64,000 nt of DNA from Protonemura montana (taxonomy: Eukaryota; Arthropoda; Insecta; Plecoptera; Nemouridae): contig OX387603.1 in NCBI GenBank assembly GCA_947568835.1, forward strand, positions 1,786,201 to 1,850,200, in the 5' to 3' direction. Positions 1-12,200 of the stretch are shown piece by piece. Within the stretch, counting starts at the first letter, position 1, and every line of letters begins with the position of its first letter. The position numbers were made by a program, and so were the translations under genes. Under the pieces are notes generated by a model, which was not told the DNA's origin, ran no database searches, and was given only the letters and a program-made list of their open reading frames with translations.

Positions 1-909
1 TCTCTGTGTTATTCTTATGGGTCATGTTTTTCCAAGCAGTCCAATGTACTAGGTGCTAGTGGTTGAAAAATGTCTCTGTGTTATTCTTATGGGTCATGTT
101 TTTCCAAGCAGTCCAATGTACTAGGTGCTAGTGGTTGAAAAGTGTCTCTGTGTTATTCTTATGGGCCATGTTTTTCCAAGCAGTCCAATGTACTAGGTGC
201 TAGTGGTTGAAAAATGTCTCTGTGTTATTCTTATGGGCCATGTTTTTCCAAGCAGTCCAATGTACTAGGTGCTAGTAGTTGAAAAATGTCTCTGTGTTAT
301 TCTTATGGGCCATTTTTTTCCAAGCAGTCCAATGTACTTGGTGCTAGTGGTTGAAAAATGTCTCTGTGTTATTCTTATGGGCCATGTTTTTCCAAGCAGT
401 CCAATGTACTTGGTGCTAGTGGTTGAAAAATGTCTCTGTGTTATTCTTATGGGCCATGTTTTTCCAAGCAGTCCAATGTACTAAGTGCTAGTGGTTGAAA
501 AATGTCTCTGTGTTATTCTTATGGGATATGTTTTTCCAAGCAGTCCCATGTACTAGGTGCTAGTGATTGAAAAATGTCTCTGTGTTATTCTTATGGGATA
601 TGTTTTTCCAAGCAGTCCCATGTACTAGGTGCTAGTGGTTGAAAAATGTCTCTGTGTTATTCTTATGGGATATGTTTTTCCAAGCAGTCCCATGTACTAG
701 GTGCTAGTGATTGAAAAATGTCTCTGTGTTATTCTTATGGGCCATGTTTTTCCAAGCAGTCCAATGTCCTAGGTGCTAGTGGTTGAAAAATGTCTCTGTG
801 TTATTCTTACGGGCCATGTTTTTCCAAGCAGTCACATGTACTAGGTGCTAGTGGTTGAAAAATGCCTCTGTGTTATTCTTACGGGCCATGTTTTTCCAAG
901 CAGTCACAA
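1..909. repeat. 72-bp tandem repeat (minisatellite), cut by the window edge
   Basis: About 12.6 head-to-tail copies of a 72-bp unit beginning with tctctgtgttattcttatgg and ending gtggttgaaaaatg. Copies differ at a few positions (gggtcatg/gggccatg/gggatatg; ccaatgtact/cccatgtact), and neighbouring copies share variants, as expected from local unequal exchange. The period is divisible by 3, so parts read as an open frame, but the frame is broken by tag/tga in other copies and I do not regard it as coding. The array continues to the left of the window. Confidence 0.95.
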
Positions 910-1700
910 GGACAGGTCACGGCTAACGGGTCACGAGTCCCAAGGGTCTCGACATTCAAGTGCAACGTCGAATGATCAGACTTAGCTATGCCAGGATAAC
1001 TATCAATAATACATCGAAGCCGCCAAAGAAAACGAAGCTCTCTTTGAAAATTCAGTCCACGTATTGCATAAAGAAGACGTTTGCGTCTTTGGAAAGGGAG
1101 ACTGGGAATCCTCTAGCCGGGAACGCTATCAACGATCTAACACCCTGCCTCGGTCCCGACTTATTTTCGCACTCTCCGTCGATAAAGTGCCGAGCTGTGT
1201 ACCTCTCTGTACGCTGTGTTATTCACGCTGACGCCGGGAAAGTGCACCATTAAAAAGTTACTTCATAATTGAGTGTTAAACTAAACGAAAAATACTGTAT
1301 TTTTGCGCTGCCTCGACTTAGAAAAGGTTTTTATCGAGTGAGTAGAATGGCACCTAGTTTTTATGTCCTATTATTAAATTCTAACAGAAGAACGAGATTC
1401 CAGCCTCTTTAATTCGTAACAACGAATTTCGATGACTGTTTATTTGTTATTCGCTCTTCTGTGCCAAGTTTTTTGGCCCAGTGAAGGTTGGAAACGATCG
1501 ATAGCATTTCAAATATCTGTTATTTATTTTTTTATGGATAAGTCTGTGGTATAGAACTTCAAAGTCTAGGCAATTCAGAGTGAATTCCCTATGCCGTTTC
1601 TTATCATTTTCGGACGATTTCTCGGGCCTAAAAATTGAAAAGCAGGCCAAGAAATGAATGATCTTTCGCAACTGGAGGAAAATGGAAAAAAATTAGAAAA
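910..1700. other. Unassigned sequence between 72-bp array and tRNA-His
   Basis: No recognised gene. A moderately GC-rich patch at 960-1253 is open for 97 codons on the plus strand but has no recognisable domain and no clear splice context. From about 1260 onward the sequence is AT-rich with stops in all frames. Confidence 0.5.
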
Positions 1701-1711
1701 CAAAAATGTCC

Positions 1712-1783
1712 TGCCGTGACCCGGATTCGAACCGGGGTTTCTGCGGCCACAACGCAGGGTACTAACCACTATACGATCACGGC
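1712..1783 (-). tRNA. tRNA-His: tRNA-His (anticodon GTG)
   Basis: On the minus strand the sequence folds as a standard tRNA. The acceptor stem GCCGTGA pairs with TCACGGC, followed by a D arm containing TAGTGGTTAGTA, an anticodon arm CTGCG-TTGTGGC-CGCAG with anticodon GTG, and a T arm with the B box GGTTCGAATCC. It is close to animal tRNA-His as I recall it and has no intron. A run of five T on the minus strand (plus 1702-1706) lies a few bases past the 3' end and serves as the Pol III terminator. All stems are paired, so this is an intact gene rather than a SINE head. Confidence 0.95.
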
Positions 1784-2241
1784 TATGAGGACATGGCGCT
1801 GATGAGCTGAAGTTAACACTTCTAGCCAGTAGCTGGTTGGCCTACATTCAAATACTCTCTGACGGCGAGATATTTTTAACTTTCTATCAGATTCTTAACC
1901 ACGTGAGGCGTAGAAAGACTCCGATTTCTTCAATTATGGCTTAAAATCGAGAAATCAATTTACTATTTTATAGAAAATTATTAAATGGCAGAAAGAAAAT
2001 AAAAAAAAATGCGCCAACATGTGTGAATTCAGCAGCTGTCACGTGTCATTTCTTAAATTTCAATTACCAAAAGCCGACAGCTAGGTTCGAATTTCTTTGC
2101 GAAACGTGACACCAGTTTCTTTCTCCATGCTAAACATATTTCCCGTGTGCTGCATGCCGCTAAATTGACACGGAAAATGAGTTCCAAGTCGACTACGTCG
2201 CTATGTAATCGCATGCAAATTATAGCGTTCACAAGCTCCAT

Positions 2242-2712
2242 CTATAATGTAATAAATTGACAAAGAAAATTGTCATGCACTTTACCCGAATGGCCGGAAG
2301 CCGCTGCGCCGCCAGCAAGACTTTTGAGCGAGTTGAGCAGACCACTCATTCGACTGAACTGTTCAAGAATGTATGTTTCAAACTCCCCACCACTTCCAGC
2401 ACTCGCTAGTAATGCCACCAAATTATGGGCACAATGTAGTTACGAACCCGGCACTCCATTTACAGGCAATTTATCATCCTGAACGATCCTGAATGCTATC
2501 ACTTTAATTTGCCAGGATCCATTCCGAGTAGCAATCGGAATTGAAGCATAGAAGCCATAATTAACGTGTCCATTTTTCAGCCGCTTTTCATTCTCGTTCA
2601 GCTTTGTAATTTGCAGCTTTTCATAGCATTTTCTTCGGCGCACGTGCTCCGTTTTGTCACGGTTGAAAACGTTTAAAGTTGATAATTTAGCTTCGAGCGT
2701 ATTTAGCGGCAC
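2242..2712 (-). pseudogene. Possible degraded coding sequence: 157-codon frame with one internal TAA
   Basis: One minus-strand frame from 2712 to a stop at 2242-2244 is open except for a single TAA at 2442-2440. The translation on both sides looks protein-like: before the stop it reads ...RIVQDDKLPVNGVPGS, after it LHCAHNLVALLASAGSGGEF and FETYILEQFSRMSGLLNSLK. There is a possible donor (G|GTAAAG) near 2285. I do not recognise the family. It may be a decayed gene, a transposon fragment, or two exons read through. Low confidence. Confidence 0.3.
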
Positions 2713-2719
2713 TTACAAC

Positions 2720-5680
2720 TGGCAACTTTGCTCCTCTGCCTCAATTAGAATATTTAGTGAGAATATTTCCTGAGCGAGTTCTCTGAAATGTCAGGGAAAC
2801 TGTTTCTGTCAAACTTTCACGGCCAGTTGAAATTACAGCCGGTCAGCTGATTTCAGGAAGGTTTGGACGCGAATTCAAATGAATCCACCTTTTTTTTCTC
2901 GATGGCACATTTTTTGGCTTCTTAAGTTTCTTCCGGCCAGAGGCTCGGTGCTTGTCGGCGACGCCGACACGGCTTCTTCTAAAGTACCTCCTAAGCCCTA
3001 AAAGTGACCTTCTTGTGCTCGGGAGATGGCACATTCCATTGCGACTAAATGCATTGTTAAAGTTGAGATTCCGAGATGCTCTACGACAGAAGAGTATCTC
3101 CAGAAGAATACGACGCTACTTGGTTTTATGAGACTATATCACAGTTTTCGTCCAGTAAAACTTTAACTGACCAAACCGATTATTTATTTTAATAGATTAA
3201 TTTATTTTCATAGATATAGAATTGAAAGAGTAGTAGAAGGCATTGAAAGAGAAGTCAAATTTAGAATGAACACACTATTTGTATTATCTTTTGTAAGGCA
3301 TGACATATGTTTTTAGAATATTTTTTAAGAAGTTTAGCTAAGTCTTGAATTGATTAAGTTGTCATGAATTTTAAACGCAACCGTGTAAAGTGTTAATGAG
3401 CTAGATCTGCAGGCAACGCAATTCTCAATTCAAGCATTGTTTTCAAGGAACCATATGCCGCAAAACCGCATTACTAATTAATACAATATATTTTTAATTA
3501 TCCGCCAGTAATCGAAGTTATAATTAGAAAATGTCGCCGTCTCAATTTCACAAAACACTTCCCTATCCCCCGGGGACAATCGGCGTCTGGCTATGACAGC
3601 CCAAGTCTATCACACGCGAGCAACACTGGAGGGAAACTGCACGGGACCAGTCGTTCCAGAAAAGCACACGACTCGTTCCCCGACCGAGACCCGTCGCCGA
3701 CTAACTGACACCTCGACGCGGTGACGTACACGATTTTCCCGATTTTCAAAGCGTGCCTGTCAACGGTGCCGAAAACATCGACACAAAACGCAGACCCCAA
3801 TCGAACGCCCAAATACAACCGTCACAACGATAGAAACTCGATTCAAATCTCGATGATATTTAATAACAATTTCATTGTTGTTTCACTTTGACTGAATCGT
3901 TCTGAATCTTGATTTCAGTTAGGTTTGCTACAGGCCCAATGTTTTTCCTACCGGCTTCTTCACGGAGGACGCATGCGTATAAACTCGATGCGCTTGCGCG
4001 TCTATCTCCCCTATTGATTGTCGAAACGCGCTGCAAAAACATCCCCCTAATGAAGACTAAAGTAGCGGCCGTCCTGAAAGTATCGCTCCCACCTGGACTG
4101 GCCACTCATAGGGGAACACGACGGGCAACGTTTCCAGGATCGGCACTAGCTTTTTGTGCGGTGAATACGATAAATCTTATCAGAGTGATAAGTCACGGAA
4201 GGATGGGACATCTAGATTGATCGACAAACACGGTTATCAATCTTCTTCGGTGGCTTTTTATAGTGTTTTTTTTAGCAACAACGGAAAAGCAGAAAATTGG
4301 TTAAAACAAATGGCAATGTTAAATTACTCTTGGAGCTGATAGATTGGATTTTCTTGCCTAAAAGAGGTATTAAAATGTTGGTATCTAGTTTGGTGTAAGA
4401 TCGACAAGCTAAGTACTTGCAGGTTTATTGTTTTTGAGACGTCAGAAGTTCTGAATTACATAACAACAATCTTCACACATCATCTTCTTGCAACTCAACT
4501 AGACGTAATTTAATGACACTTTCTTGTCAGGTGCGCTCAGAGCGAGTTAAACGAGGTTCTCGTGAGGTCACCGAAGTTAAGGGTCATTCCATGTCAATTC
4601 AACCAATTTTTTTTGGAAAATTGACCGTCACCTCTCAGAAATCGACCAAACTTAGTAGGATGATGACCACATTATTTCTATTGTTGACTTCTTCTTTTGT
4701 TTGCCTCTGAGTTAAATGGTTCGCTCGGTACGGCCCCAAAACGGCGGGACGGCACTGAATTTTGGGGTACACGCGTCTTTTTTCTTTCTCAAATTGCGTC
4801 GGCTGTAGATAAGATAAATTAATGAAAAAAAGGTCTATGAAAGGTAATGAAATGTTGTTACATAAAACATAAATTTCGTTTAAAAAAAGTAAAAAATCCC
4901 CCCCTTCCCCCTTTTTAATTTTTCTACCCCTATTATCTTTTTAAGTACTATTTTTTTCTTGAAAAATTGTTATTTGATAGCTATAAGTATAAACTCCATT
5001 ATCTGAAAGTTTCAGAGTGAAACAGCGAGGGAATTTTGAGATAAAAATTAAAAAGTATCGCCGTGTGAAAAAAAACGCATGTTTTTACATGTGTTTACGT
5101 GCATATGGGAGAGTTCATACAAAATCAACACATCATTAAACCTGACCAACTTTTATGTGAAATAAAAGTATGCTTAGGCATAAAGTAGACTTAGAACAGA
5201 CTTTCACTATTTTTTCAAAATTTTGTCCCGCATCATTCATGCGCAGTAGCAGTCCAAACTTGAGCACTTTTCAGTGTTTTGGTTCGCCTTCCAAGACGTT
5301 TGCGCTTCTAGCTAACGACCCGTTAATGATAACGAAAAAATAAAAACACTGATAGAAAGCTGAGAAAATTTAGGAAATGTCGAATTGAAAAAAAAAATTA
5401 AAAATATGAAAACTACCCTTAAAGTATAAACATCCCCTAAATTAAGAATAAAAACAATTTACCATACTTTTAACTTAACAAAAATTTTTTAAAACCTCAC
5501 CAAAGAACTGGCCAAGCTGATCTGAAAGTTTCGTGACGACTAACTCGCCAGTTTCTGAGATACAATTTTTCTCTCGATTTAATATGTGTAGCAGATAATT
5601 TAGCACATCTCGTAAAATTGTGACATTCCACTTCGATTCAGAAATCGTGATCAAAAAATATGTGAAAAACTTACGGAGTT
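2720..5680. other. Unassigned, mostly AT-rich sequence
   Basis: No gene recognised. Two GC-richer islands (about 3560-3830 and 3910-4220) are open on one or both strands for 75-103 codons but show no domain and no convincing splice signals. The rest is AT-rich with dense stops. Confidence 0.45.
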
Positions 5681-6206
5681 AAATGCATCTTAATAAAATA
5701 ATCAGAGTCAATAACTCAAAAACTAACGTATTTTGTATTTCCGAAAATATAACATATTAACCCTGATTATTTTATTTAGAGTTGAAAAACTACCAGTCAT
5801 AAGTTAATCCACTGTTAAAATTGTCAAACTGTTAGATAACAGAGGAGACCAAGAATCTGCACTGAAAATATCACTCATTGCTTCTCAATTATCACTCGAT
5901 ATCACAAGATTTGTTCAATTTCCAAACATTAACGTTAGGACAACCTCGAAAAATTGGCGTTTTTTTCATACACATAATTGGTTAGTTGGTAAAAAACGCC
6001 AATTTGTTCGGGATTTTATTTCAGAAAATACAAAATACATTAGTTTTTAAGTTATTGACCCTGATTATTTTATTTAGATGCATTTAGGAAGCTTGAACTT
6101 GGTAATTGTTATAATTTTATGTGGTTCTTTTGTTATTGGAAAATTGACAGGACTGCTCTTACCCTTGATAAAGTAACAGGTATAGTTTTTGTTAAAATGT
6201 CCAAAC
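5681..6206. mobile_element. Foldback repeat element with related interspersed copies (family A relative)
   Basis: Left arm at about 5681-5747 (taaatgcatcttaataaaat...) is the inverted complement, with few mismatches, of about 6008-6075 (...attttatttagatgcattta). Inside is a second hairpin, aaattggcgtttttt at about 5951 against aaaaaacgccaattt at about 5992. The right flank continues into ggactgctcttacccttgat, shared with other copies near 23760, 33135, 39930, 47285 and 62430. It looks like a non-autonomous foldback element; no transposase frame is present. Confidence 0.6.
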
Positions 6207-6856
6207 TCATCAAACTAAATTACTTTCTTCTGGACATGGAGGCGTCAACGGGGGTTGGGGGACCGACAGGAGGGTGGTAGGCGTTTCACCGCCATCTTTT
6301 CAAGTGTATCGCTCTTGCGTGGGCGTTCACTTTTGACCTTTGCATTTCATCCCGAAACTTGTGCGACTTTACAAAGTACAACCCTGAACATCGCCGCCGA
6401 GCTCTTGACGGCAATGTTGAATAAACCATGACTACCCATCACCGGGTACAGGCTTCTAGGCATGGGCAGTGTTTGGGGGGGGGGAAACAGCATTGACACA
6501 CGGCCAGGGTTAGAACAAAATTCAAGTTAAAATTGGCTTTAAGTTTATTGGATGAAAGGCGCAAAAACCGTGGAGAGAAATGTGGCAGTGAAATGTATCA
6601 ACTCCACGGGGCAGTGGACATGTTTTTGTGGATTTTCAGCCGAGATTTTCATCCGCGACCAGTGAAAGGGAAATGGATCTGAAAATGTGAATTATATTTA
6701 TGTAATGTACGAATAGCTAAAATATGAGACCGAATTCTCTGAGCGAGGGATTTTCTGACAAAGTTTCGTCATGGAAAGTGTGCTTTTCATTTGGAGGAAA
6801 TCCAGAAACATTGAGAAAAGGAAGAAAATCGAGTATTTTCAATTAAATGTACCTTC
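6207..6856. other. Unassigned sequence before the GGCAT array
   Basis: No gene seen. It contains a run of ten G at about 6475-6484 and ordinary AT-rich sequence. Confidence 0.5.
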
Positions 6857-8394
6857 CATGGCATGGCATGGCATGGCATGGCATGGCATGGCATGGCATA
6901 GCATGGCATGGCATGGCACGGCATGGCATGGCATGGCATGGCATGGCAAGGCATGGCATGGCATGGCAAGGCATGGCATGGCAAGGCATAGCATGGCATG
7001 GCATGGCAAGGCATGGCATGGCATGGCATGGCATGGCAAGGCAAGGCAAGGCATGGCATGGCATGGCATGGCATGGCATGGCATGGCATGGCATGGCATG
7101 GCATGGCATGGCATGGCATGGCAAGGCATGGCAAGCCAAGGCATGGCATGGCATGACATGGCATGGCATGGCATGGCAAGGCATGGCATAGCATGACATG
7201 GCATAGCATGGCAAGGCATGGCATGGCATGGCATGGCATGGCATGGCAAGGCATGGCAAGCCAAGGCATGGCATGGCATGACATGGCATGGCATGGCATG
7301 GCAAGGCATGGCATGGCATGACATGGCATGGCATGGCAAGGCATGGCATGGCGTGGCAAGGCATGGCAAGGCATGGCATGGCATGGCATGGCATGGCATG
7401 GCATGGCATGGCAAGGCATGGCAAGGCATAGCATGGCATGGCAAGTCATGGCAAGGCATGGCATGGCATGGCATGGCATGGCAAGGCATGGCATGGCATG
7501 GCATGGCAAGGGAAGGCATGGCATGGCATGGCATGGCAAGGCATGGCATGGCATGGCATGGCATGGCAAGGCATGGCATGGCATGGCATGGCATGGCATG
7601 GCATGGCATGGCATGGCATGGCATGGCATGGCATGGCATGGCAAGGCATGGCATAACAAGGCATGGCATGGCAAGGCATGGCAAGGCAATGCAAGGCAAT
7701 GCAAGGCATGGCATAACAAGGCATGGCATGGCATGGCATAACAAGGCATGGCATGGCAAGGCATGGCATGGCATGGCATGGCAAGGCATGGCATGGCATG
7801 GCATAACAAGGCATGGCATGGCAAGGCATGGCAAGGCAATGCAAGGCAAGGCAATGCAAGGCAATGCAAGGCAAGGCAAGGCAAGGCAAGGCAATGCAAG
7901 GCAATGCAAGGCAAGGCAATGCAAGGCAAGGCAATGCAAGGCAAGGCAAGGCAAGGCAATGCATGGCATGGCAAGGCATGGCAAGGCAAGGCAAGGCAAT
8001 GCAAGGCAAGGCAATGCAAGGCAAGGCAAGGCAAGGCAAGGCAAGGCAATGCAAGGCAATGCAAGGCAAGGCAATGCAAGGCAAGGCAAGGCAAGGCAAT
8101 GCAAGGCATGGCATGGCAAGGCATGGCATGGCATGGCATGGCAAGGCATGGCATAGCATGGCAAGGCATGGCATGGCATGGCAAGGCATGGCAAGGCAAG
8201 GCATGGCATGGCATGGCATGGCAAGGCATGGCATGGCATGGCATGGCATGGCAAGGCATGGCATGGCATGGCATGGCATGGCATGGCATGGCATGGCAAG
8301 GCATGGCAAGGCATGGCATGGCATGGCATGGCATGGCATGGCAAGGCATGGCATGGCATGGCATGGCATGGCATGGCAAGGCATGGCAAGGCAA
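6857..8394. repeat. GGCAT/GGCAA pentanucleotide satellite
   Basis: About 300 units of a 5-bp repeat, mostly GGCAT, with GGCAA, GGCAC, AGCAT, GACAT and AACAA variants. Composition is zoned: the flanks are dominated by ggcatggcat, and about 7680-8110 is dominated by ggcaaggcaatgcaaggcaa. Because 5 and 3 are coprime, the array lacks stops in most frames on both strands, giving open frames up to 568 codons (Met-Ala-Trp-His or Met-Pro-Cys-His repeats). These are artefacts of the repeat. The array lies downstream of the last visible exon of the TBC1D30-like gene, possibly inside its next intron. Confidence 0.97.
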
Positions 8395-9108
8395 ACAGAA
8401 TCTCCAGGTAAAATTCCCTCGTGTAGATCGACAGAGACTACCGGCCAATAAAATCCAACAGACTTTGCATTCCTGAGACCGCGATTCCACCACTCGGCAC
8501 CCGAGTCACGTTCGATCCGCACTCTGCACGAACAACGCCGTGATTCCTCACTCAACTCATCTCATCCAACCATCACCAGGAGGCTGGGTCCTACGTTTCT
8601 CGTAGGTTAACTCGCTTTTAAAAATTTTCATGCGCAAAAAATCTCCATCAATGTTTACCTCAACGATTGATAAACACGAAACGATATTAAAAAGCGAGGG
8701 AAGCCTTCCAGAAATATCGAAATTAAATTTCATACGACAGTGGCTCCACTTAACGTGATGTTCCGGTACTCTGCATTTTTTTCGGTAAGGTAGTCATTTG
8801 GTGGCTATCTTTCACGCAGAGACTGTAACATGAACGTTCTGTCTCTACCAAGAACCTGCGCACTCAACGGTTCTAGCCGGTTCCCTATGAGATTTCTGAC
8901 CACAGAATTCGATTTTCTTGCACAACGCCCACCCTCATGGCATGGAGGCGACGTCGGCGTCGTCGACGGCTCGTCGATTGACCATATGTGTGTGTGTGTG
9001 TAATACACAAATGCCTAAGATATCATGGTAAACAACTCCAGACGGTTGAGAATGCATCGTACCTTCACTAAAACCTTGAATAGGGGATCAAAAAGAGAGT
9101 TAACTCAC
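8395..9108. other. Presumed intron sequence of the TBC1D30-like gene
   Basis: No exon identified. It follows the donor of the exon ending at 9109. A short (TG)n stretch lies at about 8985-9000. Confidence 0.4.
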
Positions 9109-9273
9109 GTCTCTTCTCTGACAGCGCCTGCAGGTGCGCAGTCACCACGTCGTACTTCTTGTCGCGGCTGCGCAACATCGCCTCCCTGCGACGCAGGTTG
9201 CGCACGAGCCGCGCGCCTGCGTGCTGAACGTGCAGCACCAACGCACCGTGGACAGCGCGCAGCTCCTCCAATC
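9109..9273 (-). CDS. TBC1D30: TBC1D30-like gene, exon 4
   Basis: 165 bp; acceptor GTTCGTGTGCAG|GA and donor GAGAC|GTGAGT. Enters with 2 bases and leaves with 1. It encodes a 54-residue Arg/Leu-rich helix (LEELRAVHGALVLHVQHAGA ... ALSEKR), the part most like TBC1D30. The 68-bp array ends about 40 bp upstream of the acceptor. Confidence 0.8.
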
Positions 9274-12200
9274 CTGCACACGAACCGCGCAGCTTGAGAT
9301 AGGCGGTACGCTAGCACCAAGGACTGGCCACCGCTTAGCCTTGTCACTTTGACACACTGTGTTGGCTGCTCCTGTTCAACAGCACCAAGGACCGACCACC
9401 GCTTAGCCTTGTCACTTTGACACACTGTGTTGGCTGCTCCTGTCCAACAGCACCAAGGACCGGCCACCGCTTAGCCTTGTCACTTTGACACACTGTGTTG
9501 GCTGCTCCTGTCCAACAGCACCAAGGACCGGCCACCACTTAGCCTTGTCACTTTGACACACTGTGTTGGCTGCTCCTGTACAACAGCACCATGGACCGGC
9601 CACCGCTTAGCCTTGTCACTTTGACACACTGTGTTGGCTGCTCCTGTCCAACAGCACCAAGGACCGGCCACCGCTTAGCCTTGTCACTTTGATACACTGT
9701 GTTGGCTGCTCCTGTTCAACAGCACCAAGGACCGGCCACCGCTTTGCCTTGTCACTTTGACACACTGTGTTGGCTGCTCCTGTCCAACAGCACCAAGCAC
9801 CGGCCACCGCTTAGCCTTGTCACTTTGACACACTGTGTTGGCTGCTCCTGTCCAACAGCACCAAGGACCGGTCACCGCTTAGCCTTGTCACTTTGACACA
9901 CTGTGTTGGCTGCTCCTGTCCAACAGCACCAAGGACCGGTCACCGCTTAGCCTTGTCACTTTGATACACTGTGTTGGCTGCTCCTGTCCAACAGCACCAA
10001 GGACCGGCCACCGCTTAGCCTTGTCACTTTGACACACTGTGTTGGCTGCTCCTGTCCAACAGCACCAAGGACCGGCCACCGCTTAGCCTTGTCACTTTGA
10101 CACACTGTGTTGGCTGCTCCTGTCCAACAGCACCAAGGACCGGCCACCGCTTAGCCTTGTCACTTTGACACACTGTGTTGGCTGCTCCTGTCCAACAGCA
10201 CCAAGGACCGGCCACCGCTTAGCCTTGTCACTTTGACACACTGTGTTGGCTGCTCCTGTCCAACAGCACCAAGGACCGGCCACCGCTTAGCCTTGTCACT
10301 TTGACACACTGTGTTGGCTGCTCCTGTACAACAGCACCAAGGACCGGCCACCGCTTAGCCTTGTCACTTTGACACACTGTGTTGGCTGCTCCTGTCCAAC
10401 AGCACCAAGGACCGGTCTTCTGTCTGCCAGTTCTTACCTTTGGTCTGCAGTCGCGATGCCTGCATGAACTGGTGACTTGGTCGACGCTGATCGCCGATCT
10501 TGTGACCGTTGGGCAGGTAAGAAGTATTACTCCAGTAATCCGACTCGGCAACGCTGCTATTGGAGTACCTGCTCGACCAACAAAGACAATGGTTGTGAAA
10601 TCTGATTGAAATTGCAATTTTTTCCAATGAGCAATGTCTTTTATTAGTAGAGTTTTAATAAAACAGCATTTCGAGAAATATTTGAAACCTGAAAGTACCT
10701 GCATCATACGCTAAACAGGTTCTGTTATCAAAATAACTTTAGATTGCTTCGTTGAAAATATACCTCCATATACTTGCGGAGGTCAATCATCCCGGCAGCT
10801 GCTATCAGCTCTTGTTACTGTTACGTGAGGAGAGTTAAACATTTACAAAATGAACGACAGGTCAGCGGTTCAGTCCCCCGTCTCGTCGATTATCCGCTAG
10901 CAGATCTCAAATAACCTGGATAGAGCATAGGATCCGGCCAGCTGATCTCAAATAACCAGGATAGAGCATAGGATCCAGCTCGCTGATCTCAAATAACCTG
11001 AATAGAGCATAGGATCCAGCCAGCTGATCTCAAATAACCTGGATAGAGCATAGGATCCAGCCAGCTGATCTCAAATAACCTGGATAGAGTATAGGATCCA
11101 GCCAGCTGATCTCAAATAACCTGGATAGAGCATCGGATCCAGCCAGCTGATCTCAAATAACCTGGATAGAGCATAGGATCCAGCCAGCTGATCTCACATA
11201 ACCTGGATAGAGCATAGGATCCAGCCAGCTGATCTCAAATAACCTGGATAGAGGATAGGATCCAGCCAGCTGATCTCAAATAACCTGGATAGAGCATAGG
11301 ATCCAGCCAGCTGATCTCAAATAACCTGGATAGAGCACAGGATCCAGCCAGCTGATCTCAAATAACCTGGATAGAGCATTAGATCCAGCCAGCTGATCTC
11401 AAATAACCTGGATAGAGCATAGGATTCAGCCAGCTGATCTCAAATAACCTGGATAGAGCATAAGATCCAGCCAGCTGATCTCAAATAACCTGGATAGAGC
11501 ATAGGATCCAGCCAGCTGATCTCAAATAACCTGGATAGAGCATAGGATCCAGCCAGCTGATCTCAAATAACCTGGATAGATCATAGGATCCAGCCAGCTG
11601 ATCTCAAATAACCTGGATAGAGCATAGGATCCAGCCAGCTGATCTCAAATAACCTGGATAGAGCATAGGATCCAGCCAGCTGATCTCAAATAACCTGGAT
11701 AGATCATAGGATCCAGCCAGCTGATCTCAAATAACCTGGATAGAGCATAGGATCCAGTCAGCTGATCTCAAATAACCTGGATAGAGCATAGGATCCAGCC
11801 AGCTGATCTCAAATAACCTGGATAGAGCATAGGATCCAGCCAGCTGATCTCAAATAACCTGGATAGAGCATAGGATCCAGCCAGCTGATCTCAAATGAAG
11901 TCAGGCAATCCATTGTTAGCAACAGGTAGGAGTCTCTAAATGCAAGATTCCGTTGTTTTTAATGATTTTTTCTTAGAGTTTTTAAAATAAGTTTCCAAAC
12001 ATTTTTATTCCCTAATAAAGCGGGTAAAATGTTGAAAGCTACAAAAACTACTGATAAAAACACTTAAAAGAGAGCGGGCTCTTTGAGGCAGCCTTGGCTT
12101 TCCAGCCTCCCGGTTATTGGAGCTCAACCCTTGACTTGGTTGACCTCCTTGAACCTAAAGCTGTCTTTTCCAGGAAGATTAAGGACTTCAATCGACTAAA

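Noticed and set aside
6787-8555. Open frames up to 568 codons on both strands of the GGCAT array
   Set aside because: A 5-bp repeat without stops is open in most frames; the translations are simple His/Cys/Trp/Met repeats with no gene structure.
9105-9467. Reading the 68-bp array frames as extensions of TBC1D30-like exon 4
   Set aside because: The exon has a clean acceptor at 9273 and phase match with exon 3; array translations are shadows repeated every 68 bp.
9313-10415. CRISPR array
   Set aside because: Repeats are contiguous with no unique spacers, and the window is eukaryotic. The same applies to the 41-, 68- and 70-bp arrays.
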